DNA of 64,000 nucleotides from Synechococcus sp. ROS8604 (GCF_014279655.1 NZ_CP047946.1:1612001-1676000), one strand, 5' to 3'. Counted from the stretch's first letter, positions 16,000 through 25,938 are shown. Notes: generated by a model not told the origin, from the sequence alone. Program-made: numbers and translations.

Positions 16000-18157
16000 C
16001 GGCCCCTGCTCAGCCCAACTGATCATTCATCAGGACGATCAGGAGGTTCGTTCCATTGCCTTGCATGGCGACGGCTATCGCATTGGCCGCGATGGTCCTC
16101 TGGAAGTGAGCATCGATCATCCAGCCGTCAGCCGCCAACACGCTGTGCTGCAACGTCAGGGGCGGCACTGGATCCTTCAAGATTTGGATTCCACCAATGG
16201 CTTGTGGTGGAAAGGCCGGCGGGTCAAGCAGCTGGAACTACGCGATGGAGACGTGGTTCAGTTCGCGCCCTCCCTAGACGCCACGGCTCCCTTTCTGCAG
16301 TTTGTTGACGCCGCAGGGCGACGTCGCCATCGGATCGAACGCTGGTTGGGCTTTTTCGTATTGGGATGCCTGGGCGGCGGTGGTGCTCTGCTGCTGCTCT
16401 CCCACATCACCATGCCGATCCGTGGGCAACTGGCACGCGTGCGCGGTCCGGTGGCCATCTACGACGGCAACAACCAACCGCTCGCCTCCGTTGACTCCAG
16501 TCGTCATCGCGAGCTCAGGTCGGTAAAGGCGTTCTCCCCTTTGCTCGTTGATGCTCTTCTGAGTAGTGAGGACAACCGCTTCTGGTGGCATCCGGGCGTC
16601 GATCCCATTGGCACGTTGAGAGCCTTCAGCACCAATTTGATCGGCGGACAGGTGCTGGAGGGAGGCAGCAGTCTCACGCAACAATTAGCTCGCAGCCTGT
16701 ATCCCAATTACGTAGGAGATGGAGACACCCTGGCGAGGAAATGGAAAGAGCTGCTTGTGTCCTTGCAGTTGGAAAGTCGCTTCAGCAAAAGCCAATTGCT
16801 GCTGAGCTATCTCAACCGCGTGTACTTGGGCGTTGGTTGGGGATTCGAAGATGCCTCACGCGTGTTTTTTGATCAATCCGCAGCAGATCTAAACGTGCAG
16901 CAGGCTGCACTTCTTGTGGGTTTATTGCCATCACCCAATGGCCACGATCCCTGTCAGTTTCCCCAGCGCGCTTTAAAAGCGCGTAATCGGGTGATCAACA
17001 AAATGGCCGATGGCGGTCGACTCTCCCTGGAGCAGGCGCGACTGGCGCGTCGTCAACCGATTCAGCTTGCAAAAGAGGCCTGCAGTCGGGAGCAGGTCAG
17101 TCGCTCAGCACCCTTCTACACCGATCAAGTGCGCCGAGACCTCAAAGCGCTAGTGGGTCCAGACGTGGCGGATGAAGGAAATTTCTTGATCGAAACGCAC
17201 TTAGACCCTGTTCTGCAATCTGTGCTGGAACGCCAATTGAGCGGTTTGTTGGCCAACAGCGGAACGCTGGGTGTTCAAGAGGGGGCTGCTGTTGTGCTCG
17301 ACAGCCGCACGGGCGGAGTTCTCGCCATCGCCGGAGGTCGTGACTACAACGCGAGCCAGTTCAACCGTGCCTCAATGGCGTTGCGGCAACCAGGAAGCAC
17401 CTTCAAACTCATCACTTACTTGGCGGCCCTGGAACAAGGCCTGAAACCCAACGACACCTTGGATTGCAGCCCCCTTCGCTGGGGAGGACAGCGCTTCGAC
17501 AGCACCTGTTCGGGCCAACTGACCTTGGCCAGTGCCTTCGCCTCAAGCCACAACACCGCAGCGCTGCGCTTGGCCCAACGCGTGGGCCTGGAGCAAGTGG
17601 TGAGCTTGGCAAAACGCCTGGGAATCACCACTCCCTTGGATCCTGTACCGGGGCTCGCTCTTGGACAGAGTGAAGTTCGCTTAATTGAGCTCACCAGTGC
17701 CTATGCCGCTGTGGCCAATGGCGGCATCTGGCAAGCGCCTACCACCATTCGTCGTTTGCTTGATGCTGAAACCTGCCGCTTGGATCGACCGAGTGGCTGC
17801 GGCAGCCTCAATGGACATAGCGGCATTGGTCATGACAGCACTGGGGAGCGCCAAGCGGCCCGTCGTGTGTTGAAGGGACAGACAGCGCAGCAAATGCAGG
17901 GATTGATGCGATCGGTGATTCGCAGCGGCACCGGCCGAGCCGCCTCGCTGGGTGGACAGGAAGGCGGAAAAACAGGAACCACCAACGATGGCCGTGACCT
18001 GCTGTTCATTGGCTATGAGCCGAGTCGCCATTGGGTGCTGGGAATCTGGCTGGGCAACGATGACAACAGTCCCTCAGCCAGTTCCAGCGCCGTAGCAGCC
18101 TCTCTTTGGGGCCGGATCATTCGTGCCGCAGGACAGGGCGGTGTGGCGGGCCGATGA
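15980..18157 (+). CDS. FHA-domain class A penicillin-binding protein (PBP1-like)
   Basis: A 725-residue bifunctional murein synthase with an unusual front domain. Residues 12-107 form an FHA phosphothreonine-binding domain (YRIGRDG, SRQHA, DLDSTNG). A membrane anchor spans about 122-141. The GT51 glycosyltransferase follows (SSEDNRFWWHPGVD, EGGSSLTQQLARSLY). The transpeptidase has SxxK in PGSTFKL, then SSHN and KTGT. It polymerises glycan strands and cross-links them in the periplasm, while the cytoplasmic FHA could dock a phosphorylated partner or kinase. It overlaps lspA by 20 bases and the next gene by 4. Confidence 0.92.
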   Translation: MDKRNPDGPCSAQLIIHQDDQEVRSIALHGDGYRIGRDGPLEVSIDHPAVSRQHAVLQRQGRHWILQDLDSTNGLWWKGRRVKQLELRDGDVVQFAPSLDATAPFLQFVDAAGRRRHRIERWLGFFVLGCLGGGGALLLLSHITMPIRGQLARVRGPVAIYDGNNQPLASVDSSRHRELRSVKAFSPLLVDALLSSEDNRFWWHPGVDPIGTLRAFSTNLIGGQVLEGGSSLTQQLARSLYPNYVGDGDTLARKWKELLVSLQLESRFSKSQLLLSYLNRVYLGVGWGFEDASRVFFDQSAADLNVQQAALLVGLLPSPNGHDPCQFPQRALKARNRVINKMADGGRLSLEQARLARRQPIQLAKEACSREQVSRSAPFYTDQVRRDLKALVGPDVADEGNFLIETHLDPVLQSVLERQLSGLLANSGTLGVQEGAAVVLDSRTGGVLAIAGGRDYNASQFNRASMALRQPGSTFKLITYLAALEQGLKPNDTLDCSPLRWGGQRFDSTCSGQLTLASAFASSHNTAALRLAQRVGLEQVVSLAKRLGITTPLDPVPGLALGQSEVRLIELTSAYAAVANGGIWQAPTTIRRLLDAETCRLDRPSGCGSLNGHSGIGHDSTGERQAARRVLKGQTAQQMQGLMRSVIRSGTGRAASLGGQEGGKTGTTNDGRDLLFIGYEPSRHWVLGIWLGNDDNSPSASSSAVAASLWGRIIRAAGQGGVAGR

Positions 18158-19749
18158 AGGGATCCAATCGCCTGATTTTGTTGGCTGCCGCAGGGCTGAT
18201 TCTCCTGCTGGTGCTTGGACTGGTGCTTCAGGCGATTCGCAATCTGCTCTGGGATCTCAGCTATATCCTTCCGCCCTGGCTGGTGGGTCCAGTGCTGCTC
18301 ATCGGCACCCTCCTGGTGCTTGCTTTTGTCATACAGATTGGCTGGCCCTGGTGGAAGGGATGGAAAAGCCGTCGCGGAGCCAACAACGCCAGCAGCACAG
18401 CCCCTTCACCGCCTGGGTCGCGTCGACAAGCAGCTGAACAGAGCCTGGAAAGCATTGATCGCCTTTTAGAGCGTCTTCAAGACGACGTAGCCCGGCAAGC
18501 GCTGCATCTGGAACGGGAACGCGTTGCCCGTGAATTGGCCCGCGGCGATTTGGTGGTGGTGGTGTTTGGCACGGGCTCCAGTGGGAAAACATCCCTGATT
18601 CGTGCCCTTCTCCAAGACATTGTTGGGCGTGTTGGAGCAGCAATGGGCTCCACAACCGGCAGCCAGACCTATCGGCTTCGCCTCAACAAGCTGGAGCGCG
18701 GGCTGCAATTGGTGGATACCCCAGGAATCCTGGAAAGCGGCCTTGACGGAAGAGATCGGGAACAGGAAGCCCGGGAACGCGCCAGCCGTGCCGACTTGAT
18801 GCTGGTGGTGGTGGATGGAGATCTTCGCTCTGCCGAATGGGATGTGGTGCGCAGCCTTGCGGGCTTGGGCAAGCGCTTGATGTTGGTCTTGAACAAATGC
18901 GATTTAAGAGGAGAGGAGGAGGAAAAGCGTCTACTGGCCTTGCTACGCGGACGTTGCAAAGGCCTGCTGGCTGCTGAGGATGTGATCCCAACCAGCGCCG
19001 CTCCCCAATCCTTGCCAAGACCTGGCCAAAAACCCTGGCAACCTCCTGCTGAGGTGGCGGTGCTGCTCCAACGCATGGCCGTGGTGCTGCACGCCGACGG
19101 CGAAGAGCTCTTAGCGGACAACATTCTTCTTCAATGCAGGACGCTGGGCGATAAGGGGCGATCGCTGCTCAACCGCCAGCGGCAGACCGAAGCGCGACGG
19201 ATCGTGGATCGTTACAGCTGGATTAGTGCTGGCGTGGTGGCAGCGACACCACTCCCCGGCATCGACTTGCTGGGCACCGCGGCAGTGAATGCCCAGATGG
19301 TGATGGAGGTCGCGAAGGTCTACAACGTGCAGTTAACCCGGGACAAAGCTCAGGAGTTGGCCGTCTCGGTGGGGAGAACCCTGGCAGGCCTCGGTGTTGT
19401 GAAAGGCGGGGTGGCCTTGATCGGCACAGCACTCAGTGTGAATCTGCCCACCCTGCTCCTGGGAAAAGCCGTTCAGGGCGTGGCTGCTGCCTGGCTGACG
19501 CGGATTGCCGGAGCCAGTTTCATCACCTATTTCCAGCAAGATCAAGATTGGGGAGATGGTGGCGTGCAGGACGTTGTGCAGCGGCACTACGAGCTCAACC
19601 GTCGCGATAGCGCCCTCAAGCGATTTCTCGACACCGCTCTCAGGCAGGTGGTGGAACCATTGCGCCAGACGGCAAAGAAGCGCTTACCACCCCAACCAGG
19701 GCCTCGGGCGGGGGAGGACGCATCGGGCCCCGGGCATCGAGAACCGTGA
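18154..19749 (+). CDS. Membrane-anchored GTPase with DUF697 domain
   Basis: A 531-residue Era/TrmE-like GTPase. Two hydrophobic segments (about 5-29 and 39-63) anchor it, followed by a coiled coil. The GTPase core has the P-loop GTGSSGKTS (139-147), DTPGI and NKCD. The C-terminal DUF697-type region carries further membrane-active helices (GVVAATPLPGIDLLGTAAVNAQMV). Such proteins are common in cyanobacteria; their job is not settled. The ATG at 18154 overlaps the PBP stop, so it may assist envelope growth. Its 3' end overlaps the convergent small membrane gene by about 110 bases. Confidence 0.85.
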   Translation: MKGSNRLILLAAAGLILLLVLGLVLQAIRNLLWDLSYILPPWLVGPVLLIGTLLVLAFVIQIGWPWWKGWKSRRGANNASSTAPSPPGSRRQAAEQSLESIDRLLERLQDDVARQALHLERERVARELARGDLVVVVFGTGSSGKTSLIRALLQDIVGRVGAAMGSTTGSQTYRLRLNKLERGLQLVDTPGILESGLDGRDREQEARERASRADLMLVVVDGDLRSAEWDVVRSLAGLGKRLMLVLNKCDLRGEEEEKRLLALLRGRCKGLLAAEDVIPTSAAPQSLPRPGQKPWQPPAEVAVLLQRMAVVLHADGEELLADNILLQCRTLGDKGRSLLNRQRQTEARRIVDRYSWISAGVVAATPLPGIDLLGTAAVNAQMVMEVAKVYNVQLTRDKAQELAVSVGRTLAGLGVVKGGVALIGTALSVNLPTLLLGKAVQGVAAAWLTRIAGASFITYFQQDQDWGDGGVQDVVQRHYELNRRDSALKRFLDTALRQVVEPLRQTAKKRLPPQPGPRAGEDASGPGHREP

Positions 19750-19840
19750 TCAGGGCCAAATAGGCCACGCCGATCAGCACAGAAACAATCCCTGTGACGA
19801 TGGCCACCCAGCGGCCGCGTTGCTGCTTGGGAGCCGCCAT
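19640..19840 (-). CDS. Small single-helix membrane protein, conserved hypothetical
   Basis: A 66-residue protein: basic N-terminus, one transmembrane helix (WVAIVTGIVSVLIGVAYLALITVL), then DARGPMRPPPPEALVG. It resembles small conserved cyanobacterial proteins with an ITVLDARGPM-type motif. Its start overlaps the decarboxylase stop by one base (TAATG), which supports translation as the second gene of that unit. It overlaps the 3' end of the GTPase on the other strand. Function unknown. Confidence 0.6.
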   Translation of the reverse strand: MAAPKQQRGRWVAIVTGIVSVLIGVAYLALITVLDARGPMRPPPPEALVGVVSASLPSGAMVPPPA

Positions 19841-21294
19841 TAGGGCCGAACCTCCACGGATTGATTCAGAGCGGATGCCAGTTGATCCAACAAACCGTCA
19901 TGGGTGTGGGGGTTACCAAGGACAGCCTTGAGATGATGCCGTCCCTGATGGAGCGGCCTCGACACCATGATGCCTTGGCTGAGCAAGAGCCGGCGTGTCT
20001 CGATCGACCAGCTTTCGTGCTGCTGGGCCTGTCCTCGTTGCGGCCGACAGGCGAGCACATGCAAAGGGCCCGAGAGAATCATCAGCCTGTTGGGATCCAG
20101 TTGTTGCTGGAGGTACTCACGGCGAGCAATCGCAGCGGACAACACCTGCTCAATTCCCGATTCACCAAGTTGCCGCAAACCAAGCCAGAGTTTGAGCACT
20201 TCCGCGGGACGGCTTCCCTGCAACCCCAGTTCTCCGCCGTGATCGTGCTCGAGGGCTGGCTCCATATAGGGAAGGCCTGTGGAGAAAGCTTCAGCCAGAA
20301 CGGAGGGATTGCGAACCAAGAGAAGCGATGAGGTCTTTGTAATGCCGAGAACTTTCTGAGGATTCACGGTGATCGAATCAGCGCGCGCAATCCCGTGAAG
20401 CAGATGGGTGGTGTGGGCGCTGAGAGCAAAAACCGCACCGATCGCCCCATCCACATGCAGCCATAGACCCAACCGACCGCAGAAATCAGCGATGGCAGAC
20501 ACGGGGTCGATGGCTCCGCGCACAGTGGTGCCTGCTGTTGCAACAACTGCGATACAAGGGCGTCCCTCGCTTGCAAGCGCTGCCAAGGCAGCCTCTAGTA
20601 GCTGCAGATCAATGAGCCCTTGCTCGTTCACTGGAATGGCACGAACACCATCCCGTTGAAGCCCCATGACGCGCGCTGCCTTGTGCCATGACACGTGCGC
20701 ATCAGCACTCACCACCACCACGGCCTCTGGGTTGTGGTCCAAGCCAGCGTGATGGCGAGCGGCAACCAAGGCGATCAAATTGCTGAGCGTGCCGCCACTT
20801 GCCGCAACACCAGAAGCCCCTGCAGGAAAGCCAATGCGCTCAGCAAACCAGGCGCAAAGCTGCCGTTCGAGATGACTCAAACTGGGAGACAGCTCTTCGG
20901 CCAAAAGGTTGTTATTCAGCCCGGCGCAGATCAAATCTGCAGCGATCGACGCACTCAACGGCGGCGGATCGAGATGGGCAATCGCCCCGGGGTGGGAAGG
21001 CTGAAACGCCCCATCCATCACCTGCTGAAGGTCATCCAGAAGTTGCTCCATGGAGCGTCCATGGGTCTGCGGAGCAGCATCTGGCAGCACTCGAAGTGCT
21101 GGCAAAGGACCCCTCTCAGCCGCCGAACCGATCCAGTTGCATAAGCGCTCGGAAGCACCCTCCAAAAACTGAAGGAGTTGAGGGTCAAGCGCATCGGGTG
21201 AAGCAAACGCCGAAAGAGCGACCGGTTCAGGATTCCTTGAAGGTCCGACCAAGAAGACAAGATGGGGAATGATCATTGTCCCCTGTGGTGGCAC
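19840..21294 (-). CDS. PLP-dependent group II amino acid decarboxylase
   Basis: A 484-residue fold-type I decarboxylase of the family of L-2,4-diaminobutyrate, glutamate and aromatic amino acid decarboxylases. Visible are GVAASGGTLSNLIALVAARH (cofactor phosphate binding), HVDGAIGAVF (aspartate pairing with the pyridine nitrogen) and SITVNPQKVLGI with the Schiff-base lysine, where NPQK replaces the usual NPHK. The substrate cannot be fixed. It may start at the GTG (21294) or at the ATG at 21276. It is divergent from tadA and likely co-translated with the small membrane gene. Confidence 0.85.
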   Translation of the reverse strand: MPPQGTMIIPHLVFLVGPSRNPEPVALSAFASPDALDPQLLQFLEGASERLCNWIGSAAERGPLPALRVLPDAAPQTHGRSMEQLLDDLQQVMDGAFQPSHPGAIAHLDPPPLSASIAADLICAGLNNNLLAEELSPSLSHLERQLCAWFAERIGFPAGASGVAASGGTLSNLIALVAARHHAGLDHNPEAVVVVSADAHVSWHKAARVMGLQRDGVRAIPVNEQGLIDLQLLEAALAALASEGRPCIAVVATAGTTVRGAIDPVSAIADFCGRLGLWLHVDGAIGAVFALSAHTTHLLHGIARADSITVNPQKVLGITKTSSLLLVRNPSVLAEAFSTGLPYMEPALEHDHGGELGLQGSRPAEVLKLWLGLRQLGESGIEQVLSAAIARREYLQQQLDPNRLMILSGPLHVLACRPQRGQAQQHESWSIETRRLLLSQGIMVSRPLHQGRHHLKAVLGNPHTHDGLLDQLASALNQSVEVRP

Positions 21295-21339
21295 ATTGAA
21301 GGGCCGGCAGATCCCCCGACGCGCACAGCGAACAGCCTG

Positions 21340-21873
21340 ATGGTGCAGTCTCCAATCGACCTATCTCCAACGCAGATGCAAGCCTGGATGGGACGTTTGA
21401 TTGAACGCGCGCGTCGTTTCGGCGAACGGGGAGACGTTCCCGTTTGCGCCATTGTTTTGGATCAGCGAGGCCGCTGCATTGGCCATGGCATGAACCAGAG
21501 GGAGCTCAACAATGACCCGCTTGGGCACGCGGAGTTGATGGCCATTCGTCAGGCCTGCCTGTTGCAGGATGACTGGCGTCTGAATGACTGCACCCTGTTG
21601 GTGACCTTGGAGCCGTGTCCAATGTGTGCCGGCGCCTTGGTTCAAGCAAGAGTCGGACAGGTCATCTTTGCTGCCACGGACCCGAAGCGAGGAGCCTTGG
21701 GGAGCACGATCAACTTGGCGACTCACACCAGTGCACACCACCGAATGTCCGTGATCGGTGGTGTGCGGGGTGAAGAGGCGAAAGTGATGCTGTCGGGCTG
21801 GTTTAAGCAGCAACGGCGACGTTCTGTCGGAACTGGGGAAGCTCCGTTTCAAACAGATTCAACAACCTGCTGA
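21340..21873 (+). CDS. tadA: tRNA-specific adenosine deaminase
   Basis: A 177-residue zinc deaminase that converts wobble A34 to inosine in tRNA-Arg(ACG). The zinc and catalytic motifs are HAELMAIRQA (His and Glu) and PCPMCAGAL (two cysteines). DPKRGALGS and the C-terminal basic tail are also typical of TadA. The ATG at 21340 is chosen; family members begin shortly before the MGRLIERAR helix. Its end overlaps the convergent aminotransferase by about 70 bases. Confidence 0.93.
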   Translation: MVQSPIDLSPTQMQAWMGRLIERARRFGERGDVPVCAIVLDQRGRCIGHGMNQRELNNDPLGHAELMAIRQACLLQDDWRLNDCTLLVTLEPCPMCAGALVQARVGQVIFAATDPKRGALGSTINLATHTSAHHRMSVIGGVRGEEAKVMLSGWFKQQRRRSVGTGEAPFQTDSTTC

Positions 21874-23002
21874 CGTTCTCGGGGTTGGAGTTGTAGCCCA
21901 TCAGTCCGATTCGCCAGATTTTTCCAGCAAGGACACCAAGGCCGCCACCCACTTCAATGCCGTGGTTGTTGAGCAGATGTTGCGTGAAGGCCTTGCCATC
22001 CACATCATTTGGGATACGAACGGTGGTGAGTGTGGGCAGCCGAAGCTCCTCGGGCACATGCATTTCGAGACCGATCGCTTCCAAACCAGACCAAAGCGCC
22101 TCAGCGTTGCTGCGGTGACGGGCCCAAGCCATATCCAAGCCCTCTTCTGCCAACAGCCTGAGCGCTTCACGCATGCCGAAATTCATATTGACCGGTGCTG
22201 TGTGGTGATACACGCGGTCACTGCCCCAGTACTGATTGAGAAGGGAAACATCGAGATACCAATTAGGCACCTTGTCTTGCCGTGCGGCGAGCTTCGCTTC
22301 AGCGCGGGGTCCCATGGTGAATGGACCAAGACCTGGAGGGCAGCTCAGTCCCTTCTGACTACAGCTGTAGGCCAGGTCCACCTTCCATTCATCGAGATAG
22401 AGGGGGACCCCACCAAGAGAGGTCACGGTGTCGAGCAGGAGCAAGCAATCGTGCTTGCGGCAGAGATCTCCGATTCCTTCCATCGGTTGACACACGCCGG
22501 TGGAGGTTTCGGCATGCACCATCGCCAAGATGGTGGGCTTGTGCTCAATCAGAGCCGCTTCAAGCTCTTCCTTGGTGAAGGCTTCACCCCAAGGCTTTTC
22601 GATCACCTTCACATTGGCGCGGTAACGACCGGCCATGTCCACAAGGCGGTTCCCGAAGTAGCCCTTGACAGCGACCAGAACGGTGTCGCCGGGTTCAACC
22701 GTATTGGCAAGCGTTGCCTCCATGGCAGCGCTCCCCGTGCCGCTCATCGGCAAGGTCAAGCGGTTGTCGGTCTGCCAGGCATAGCGAAGAAGCTCCTGCA
22801 CTTCGCCCATCAACTCCACATAAAGCGGATCGAGATGGCCAATCGGAGTCCGAGACAAAGCCTTGAGCACCGTTGGATCGGCGTTCGAAGGTCCTGGTCC
22901 GAGCAGCAAACGATCGGGAGTGCTGATCGGGGCAATGGCCCTTCGGTGGGACGAGTCAACCGACAGGGGGGAATGCGTCGTCGCCAAAGCCACGGTAACC
23001 AA
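21803..23002 (-). CDS. Class V aminotransferase (alanine/serine-glyoxylate type)
   Basis: A 399-residue PLP enzyme of the alanine/serine-glyoxylate aminotransferase family. The N-terminal LLLGPGPSNADPTVLKAL, the MSGTGSAAMEATLANTVEPGD segment and SCSQKGLSCPPGLGP with the Schiff-base lysine are characteristic. In cyanobacteria it turns photorespiratory glyoxylate to glycine. Amino donor preference cannot be told from sequence, and class V enzymes acting in hydrogenase or purine routes look similar. It is likely monocistronic, converging on tadA. Confidence 0.87.
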   Translation of the reverse strand: MVTVALATTHSPLSVDSSHRRAIAPISTPDRLLLGPGPSNADPTVLKALSRTPIGHLDPLYVELMGEVQELLRYAWQTDNRLTLPMSGTGSAAMEATLANTVEPGDTVLVAVKGYFGNRLVDMAGRYRANVKVIEKPWGEAFTKEELEAALIEHKPTILAMVHAETSTGVCQPMEGIGDLCRKHDCLLLLDTVTSLGGVPLYLDEWKVDLAYSCSQKGLSCPPGLGPFTMGPRAEAKLAARQDKVPNWYLDVSLLNQYWGSDRVYHHTAPVNMNFGMREALRLLAEEGLDMAWARHRSNAEALWSGLEAIGLEMHVPEELRLPTLTTVRIPNDVDGKAFTQHLLNNHGIEVGGGLGVLAGKIWRIGLMGYNSNPENVSRLLNLFETELPQFRQNVAVAA

Positions 23003-23096
23003 CTAATGGCGTGCAGCCTACGCATGGACAGGCCTGAAAAGGGAGCAAAACAGTTGCTTTGCAACGCCTCTTGTAACGAGATCAAGGATGGAGCGC

Positions 23097-23621
23097 TTAA
23101 CGCTGGCTGATGTCGTTGGCGGAAAGACCTGAGGCCAGATGGTCGAAGGGCTTGCGAAGCATCAGGCAATCGCTCGGACTTGATCCCTCCGCCACCATGC
23201 GCTCGCAGAGAACATCGGCAAGCAGGATCATGCTGCGAACCGTGGGACCGGTGGGAACACCCAGGCTCTTGTAGGTGTCGTCCAAGCCGTTCAGCACCCG
23301 TTCATTCAGGATCGTGCTGTCGTCGGCAATCAGGGCGTAACTGGCGTAACGGAGGAAATAATCCATGTCGCGCAAGCAAGCTGAAAGCCTCCGTGTGGTG
23401 TAGGCGTTGCCACCAGGCAAGAGCAGTTCAGGGTCGCCTACAAACAGTCTTTGGCTGGCTTCTCTTACCAGCTCAGTCGCTTCGCGATTGATGAGCTCCA
23501 CGGCCTTGAGTCGTAGCTCTGCTTGGCCGAAATAACCCTCGATCCGATCGATGGCCGATCGATCGAAATAGCGACCCAATTGGTCGTAACGGCCGATCAA
23601 CCCGGTGATGGCATCACGCAT
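23097..23621 (-). CDS. apcF: Allophycocyanin beta-18 core subunit
   Basis: A 174-residue phycobiliprotein of the beta-18 (ApcF) type, a special subunit of the phycobilisome core that helps pass energy to photosystem II. It starts MRDAITGLIGRYD as ApcF proteins do. The bilin-binding cysteine is C82 in RRLSACLRDMDYFLRYASYAL, and GGNAYTTRR (71-79) contains the asparagine methylated in beta subunits. It stands alone, separated from the main apc cluster, as is usual for apcF. Its presence shows the organism uses phycobilisomes, excluding Prochlorococcus. Confidence 0.92.
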   Translation of the reverse strand: MRDAITGLIGRYDQLGRYFDRSAIDRIEGYFGQAELRLKAVELINREATELVREASQRLFVGDPELLLPGGNAYTTRRLSACLRDMDYFLRYASYALIADDSTILNERVLNGLDDTYKSLGVPTGPTVRSMILLADVLCERMVAEGSSPSDCLMLRKPFDHLASGLSANDISQR

Positions 23622-23854
23622 GATGGGGGACGCTAGGGATCACTGGCTGGAAGGTAACACCACAAAGGCGGGCAGAACGCTTTCATCACCAGGGATCCAA
23701 GGAATTTGACAGAAACGGTTACCAAGCGCTGACCCGCGCCTCACCCAAAGACCTGACCAGGAGGGCGGCGGCGGCAAAAAGTGCGCGTTGATACAAAACC
23801 GTGTCAGATCGATGCCTACGGTTACGCGAGATACTCTCGGCTGCAGCCTCAACC

Positions 23855-25276
23855 ATGGCTAAAACTGCTCAGGACGTCCTCCGTCAGATCAAGGACGAAG
23901 GGATCGAGCTGATCGACCTCAAATTTTCCGATCTGCACGGCAAGTGGCAACACCTCACCGTGTGCTCGGACATGGTCGATGAGGATGCCTTTCGGGAAGG
24001 CCTGGCCTTTGATGGATCCTCCATACGCGGCTGGAAAGCGATCAACGCTTCCGACATGTCCATGGTTCCAGACCCCGCCACGGCATGGGTGGATCCGTTT
24101 TATCGCCATAAGACCCTCAGCCTGATCTGCTCGATTCAGGACCCAAGAACGGGTGACCCTTATGAGCGTTGTCCCCGTGCATTGGCACAGAAAGCGTTGG
24201 CTTATCTCTCCAATACAGGGCTGGCAGACAAGGCATTTTTTGGTCCAGAGCCTGAATTTTTCCTCTTCGATGACGTTCGCTACAACTCAAGCGAAGGTGG
24301 GTGCTTCTACAGCGTCGACACCATTGAGGCTGGCTGGAACTCCGGACGGGTGGAAGAAGGCGGGAACCTCGCCTACAAAATCCAAACGAAGGAAGGTTAT
24401 TTTCCTGTAGCACCAAACGACACAGCGCAAGATATCCGCTCTGAGATGTTGTTAATGATGGCCCAATTGGGGATCCCAATTGAGAAGCATCACCATGAAG
24501 TTGCTGGTGCCGGTCAGCACGAATTGGGAATGAAGTTCGACGAACTCATTCAAGCTGCCGACAACGTGATGACCTACAAGTACGTCGTCCGCAACGTGGC
24601 CAAGAAGTACGGCAAAACAGCAACCTTCATGCCGAAGCCTGTCTTTAATGACAACGGCACAGGCATGCACGTGCACCAGAGCCTGTGGAAGGGTGGTCAG
24701 CCCTTGTTCTTCGGGGAAGGCACCTACGCCAACTTGTCTCAAACAGCCCGTTGGTACATCGGCGGAATCTTGAAGCATGCTCCAAGCTTCCTGGCCTTCA
24801 CCAATCCCACCACCAATAGCTACAAGCGACTCGTCCCAGGATTTGAAGCACCGGTCAATTTGGTGTATTCAGAGGGCAATCGATCTGCCGCCGTTCGAAT
24901 CCCCCTCACCGGCCCGAGTCCAAAGGCCAAGCGCTTGGAATTCAGATCCGGGGATGCGTTAGCCAATCCCTATTTGGCCTTTGCCGCCATGATGATGGCT
25001 GGTATCGATGGCATTAAGAACCAGATTGATCCTGGTGATGGCTTCGATGGTGACCTGTTTGAACTTCCCGCAGAGCAGCTCAAGGACATCGCAACCGTTC
25101 CTGCCTCTCTGAACGGAGCTTTAGAAGCTTTGAACGCTGATCATCACTACTTGTTAGAGGGTGGTGTTTTCACCAAAGACTTCATCGACAACTGGATCAA
25201 CATGAAGTACGAAGAAGTGCAGCAGCTGCGTCAGCGGCCCCATCCCCACGAATTCACCATGTACTACGACGCCTGA
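23855..25276 (+). CDS. glnA: Glutamine synthetase type I
   Basis: A 473-residue GSI, the main ammonium-assimilating enzyme (glutamate + ammonia + ATP to glutamine). Signatures: FDGSSIRGW, the metal-binding region [28 protein letters not shown], and NRSAAVRIP near the active-site flap. The ATG at 23855 begins the usual [17 protein letters not shown] strong canonical NtcA site was not found in the 230 bases upstream; a GTTN8TAC at 23821-23834 lies too close to the start for standard activation. A terminator follows. Confidence 0.97.
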   Translation: MAKTAQDVLRQIKDEGIELIDLKFSDLHGKWQHLTVCSDMVDEDAFREGLAFDGSSIRGWKAINASDMSMVPDPATAWVDPFYRHKTLSLICSIQDPRTGDPYERCPRALAQKALAYLSNTGLADKAFFGPEPEFFLFDDVRYNSSEGGCFYSVDTIEAGWNSGRVEEGGNLAYKIQTKEGYFPVAPNDTAQDIRSEMLLMMAQLGIPIEKHHHEVAGAGQHELGMKFDELIQAADNVMTYKYVVRNVAKKYGKTATFMPKPVFNDNGTGMHVHQSLWKGGQPLFFGEGTYANLSQTARWYIGGILKHAPSFLAFTNPTTNSYKRLVPGFEAPVNLVYSEGNRSAAVRIPLTGPSPKAKRLEFRSGDALANPYLAFAAMMMAGIDGIKNQIDPGDGFDGDLFELPAEQLKDIATVPASLNGALEALNADHHYLLEGGVFTKDFIDNWINMKYEEVQQLRQRPHPHEFTMYYDA

Positions 25277-25319
25277 TCGAAACGGTTCCGTAGCACTCAG
25301 GCCTCAAACAAGCCTCCTA

Positions 25320-25347
25320 ATGATCCTCCTAATGGGGATCATTTTTT
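25320..25347 (+). terminator. Rho-independent terminator after glnA
   Basis: Stem ATGATCC / GGATCAT with a run of Ts, 44 bases after the glnA stop. Confidence 0.85.
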
Positions 25348-25525
25348 ATGGGCACAGATCGGATTAAAGCTGTCAAGCCTACTGCGAAATTAATGAGAAA
25401 AAGGAATAGAAGTAACAGACCCTACAGTGATGAATGCCCTGCACACCTTGCTATTCATTTGAATCGCAATGTTGATTCAAGACATGATCCATGGCTCAAC
25501 CCTCCAATGGATTCAGCCTGATCGT

Positions 25526-25771
25526 TCATACCTGCGTGGAGTCCTGAAGCAAAATCTGAAGCTTCTCCAGAATGTTGTCTCGCACTTCCGGATCTCCCAC
25601 CAAACTCAATTCTCCAGTGAGAGGCCACCAGTTCAGCTTGAGATTGCTGACGCCGTCGTCAAAGAGAGCAAGCTCATAGGCACCTTTATGTTGCCAATGA
25701 CATGGAACGCCCAATTGCGCGACCAACGCCTGCAACTCCTCCAAAGTCCCTTGAAAATCCATCGAAAACAT
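25526..25771 (-). CDS. Small conserved hypothetical protein
   Basis: An 81-residue soluble protein: MFSMDFQGTLEELQALVAQL, then CHWQHKGAYELALFDDGVSNLKLNWWPLTGEL and SLVGDPEVRDNILEKLQILL. The pattern helix, beta-meander, helix resembles small proteins of marine Synechococcus with an NWWP-TG motif; the role is unknown. ATG at 25771 (or 25762) is taken because the longer upstream part is hydrophobic, AT-rich and unlike the rest. It is divergent from the EF-hand/arginase unit. Confidence 0.6.
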   Translation of the reverse strand: MFSMDFQGTLEELQALVAQLGVPCHWQHKGAYELALFDDGVSNLKLNWWPLTGELSLVGDPEVRDNILEKLQILLQDSTQV

Positions 25772-25938
25772 AAACCAGAATTCTAATATCTTTACCGTGA
25801 ATAGAAAATTTGTAGCCAAAGCGACAATTCTGTAGAGGTTATTAACAAATAATATTAGTGTCAACAGTCCAACGTCACTTGTGATGCTCGGAGTTGAGTC
25901 ACTTCAGGTCCTATCCATGCCCACTCTGTTGTACTTGC

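Noticed and set aside
21962-23110. 382-codon plus-strand open frame opposite the class V aminotransferase
   Set aside because: Shadow of a well-supported enzyme gene; no motif and no start signal.
23821-23834. GTTACGCGAGATAC as an NtcA site for glnA
   Set aside because: Only GTTN8TAC rather than GTAN8TAC, and just 20 bases before the start codon, leaving no room for a -10 box and leader.
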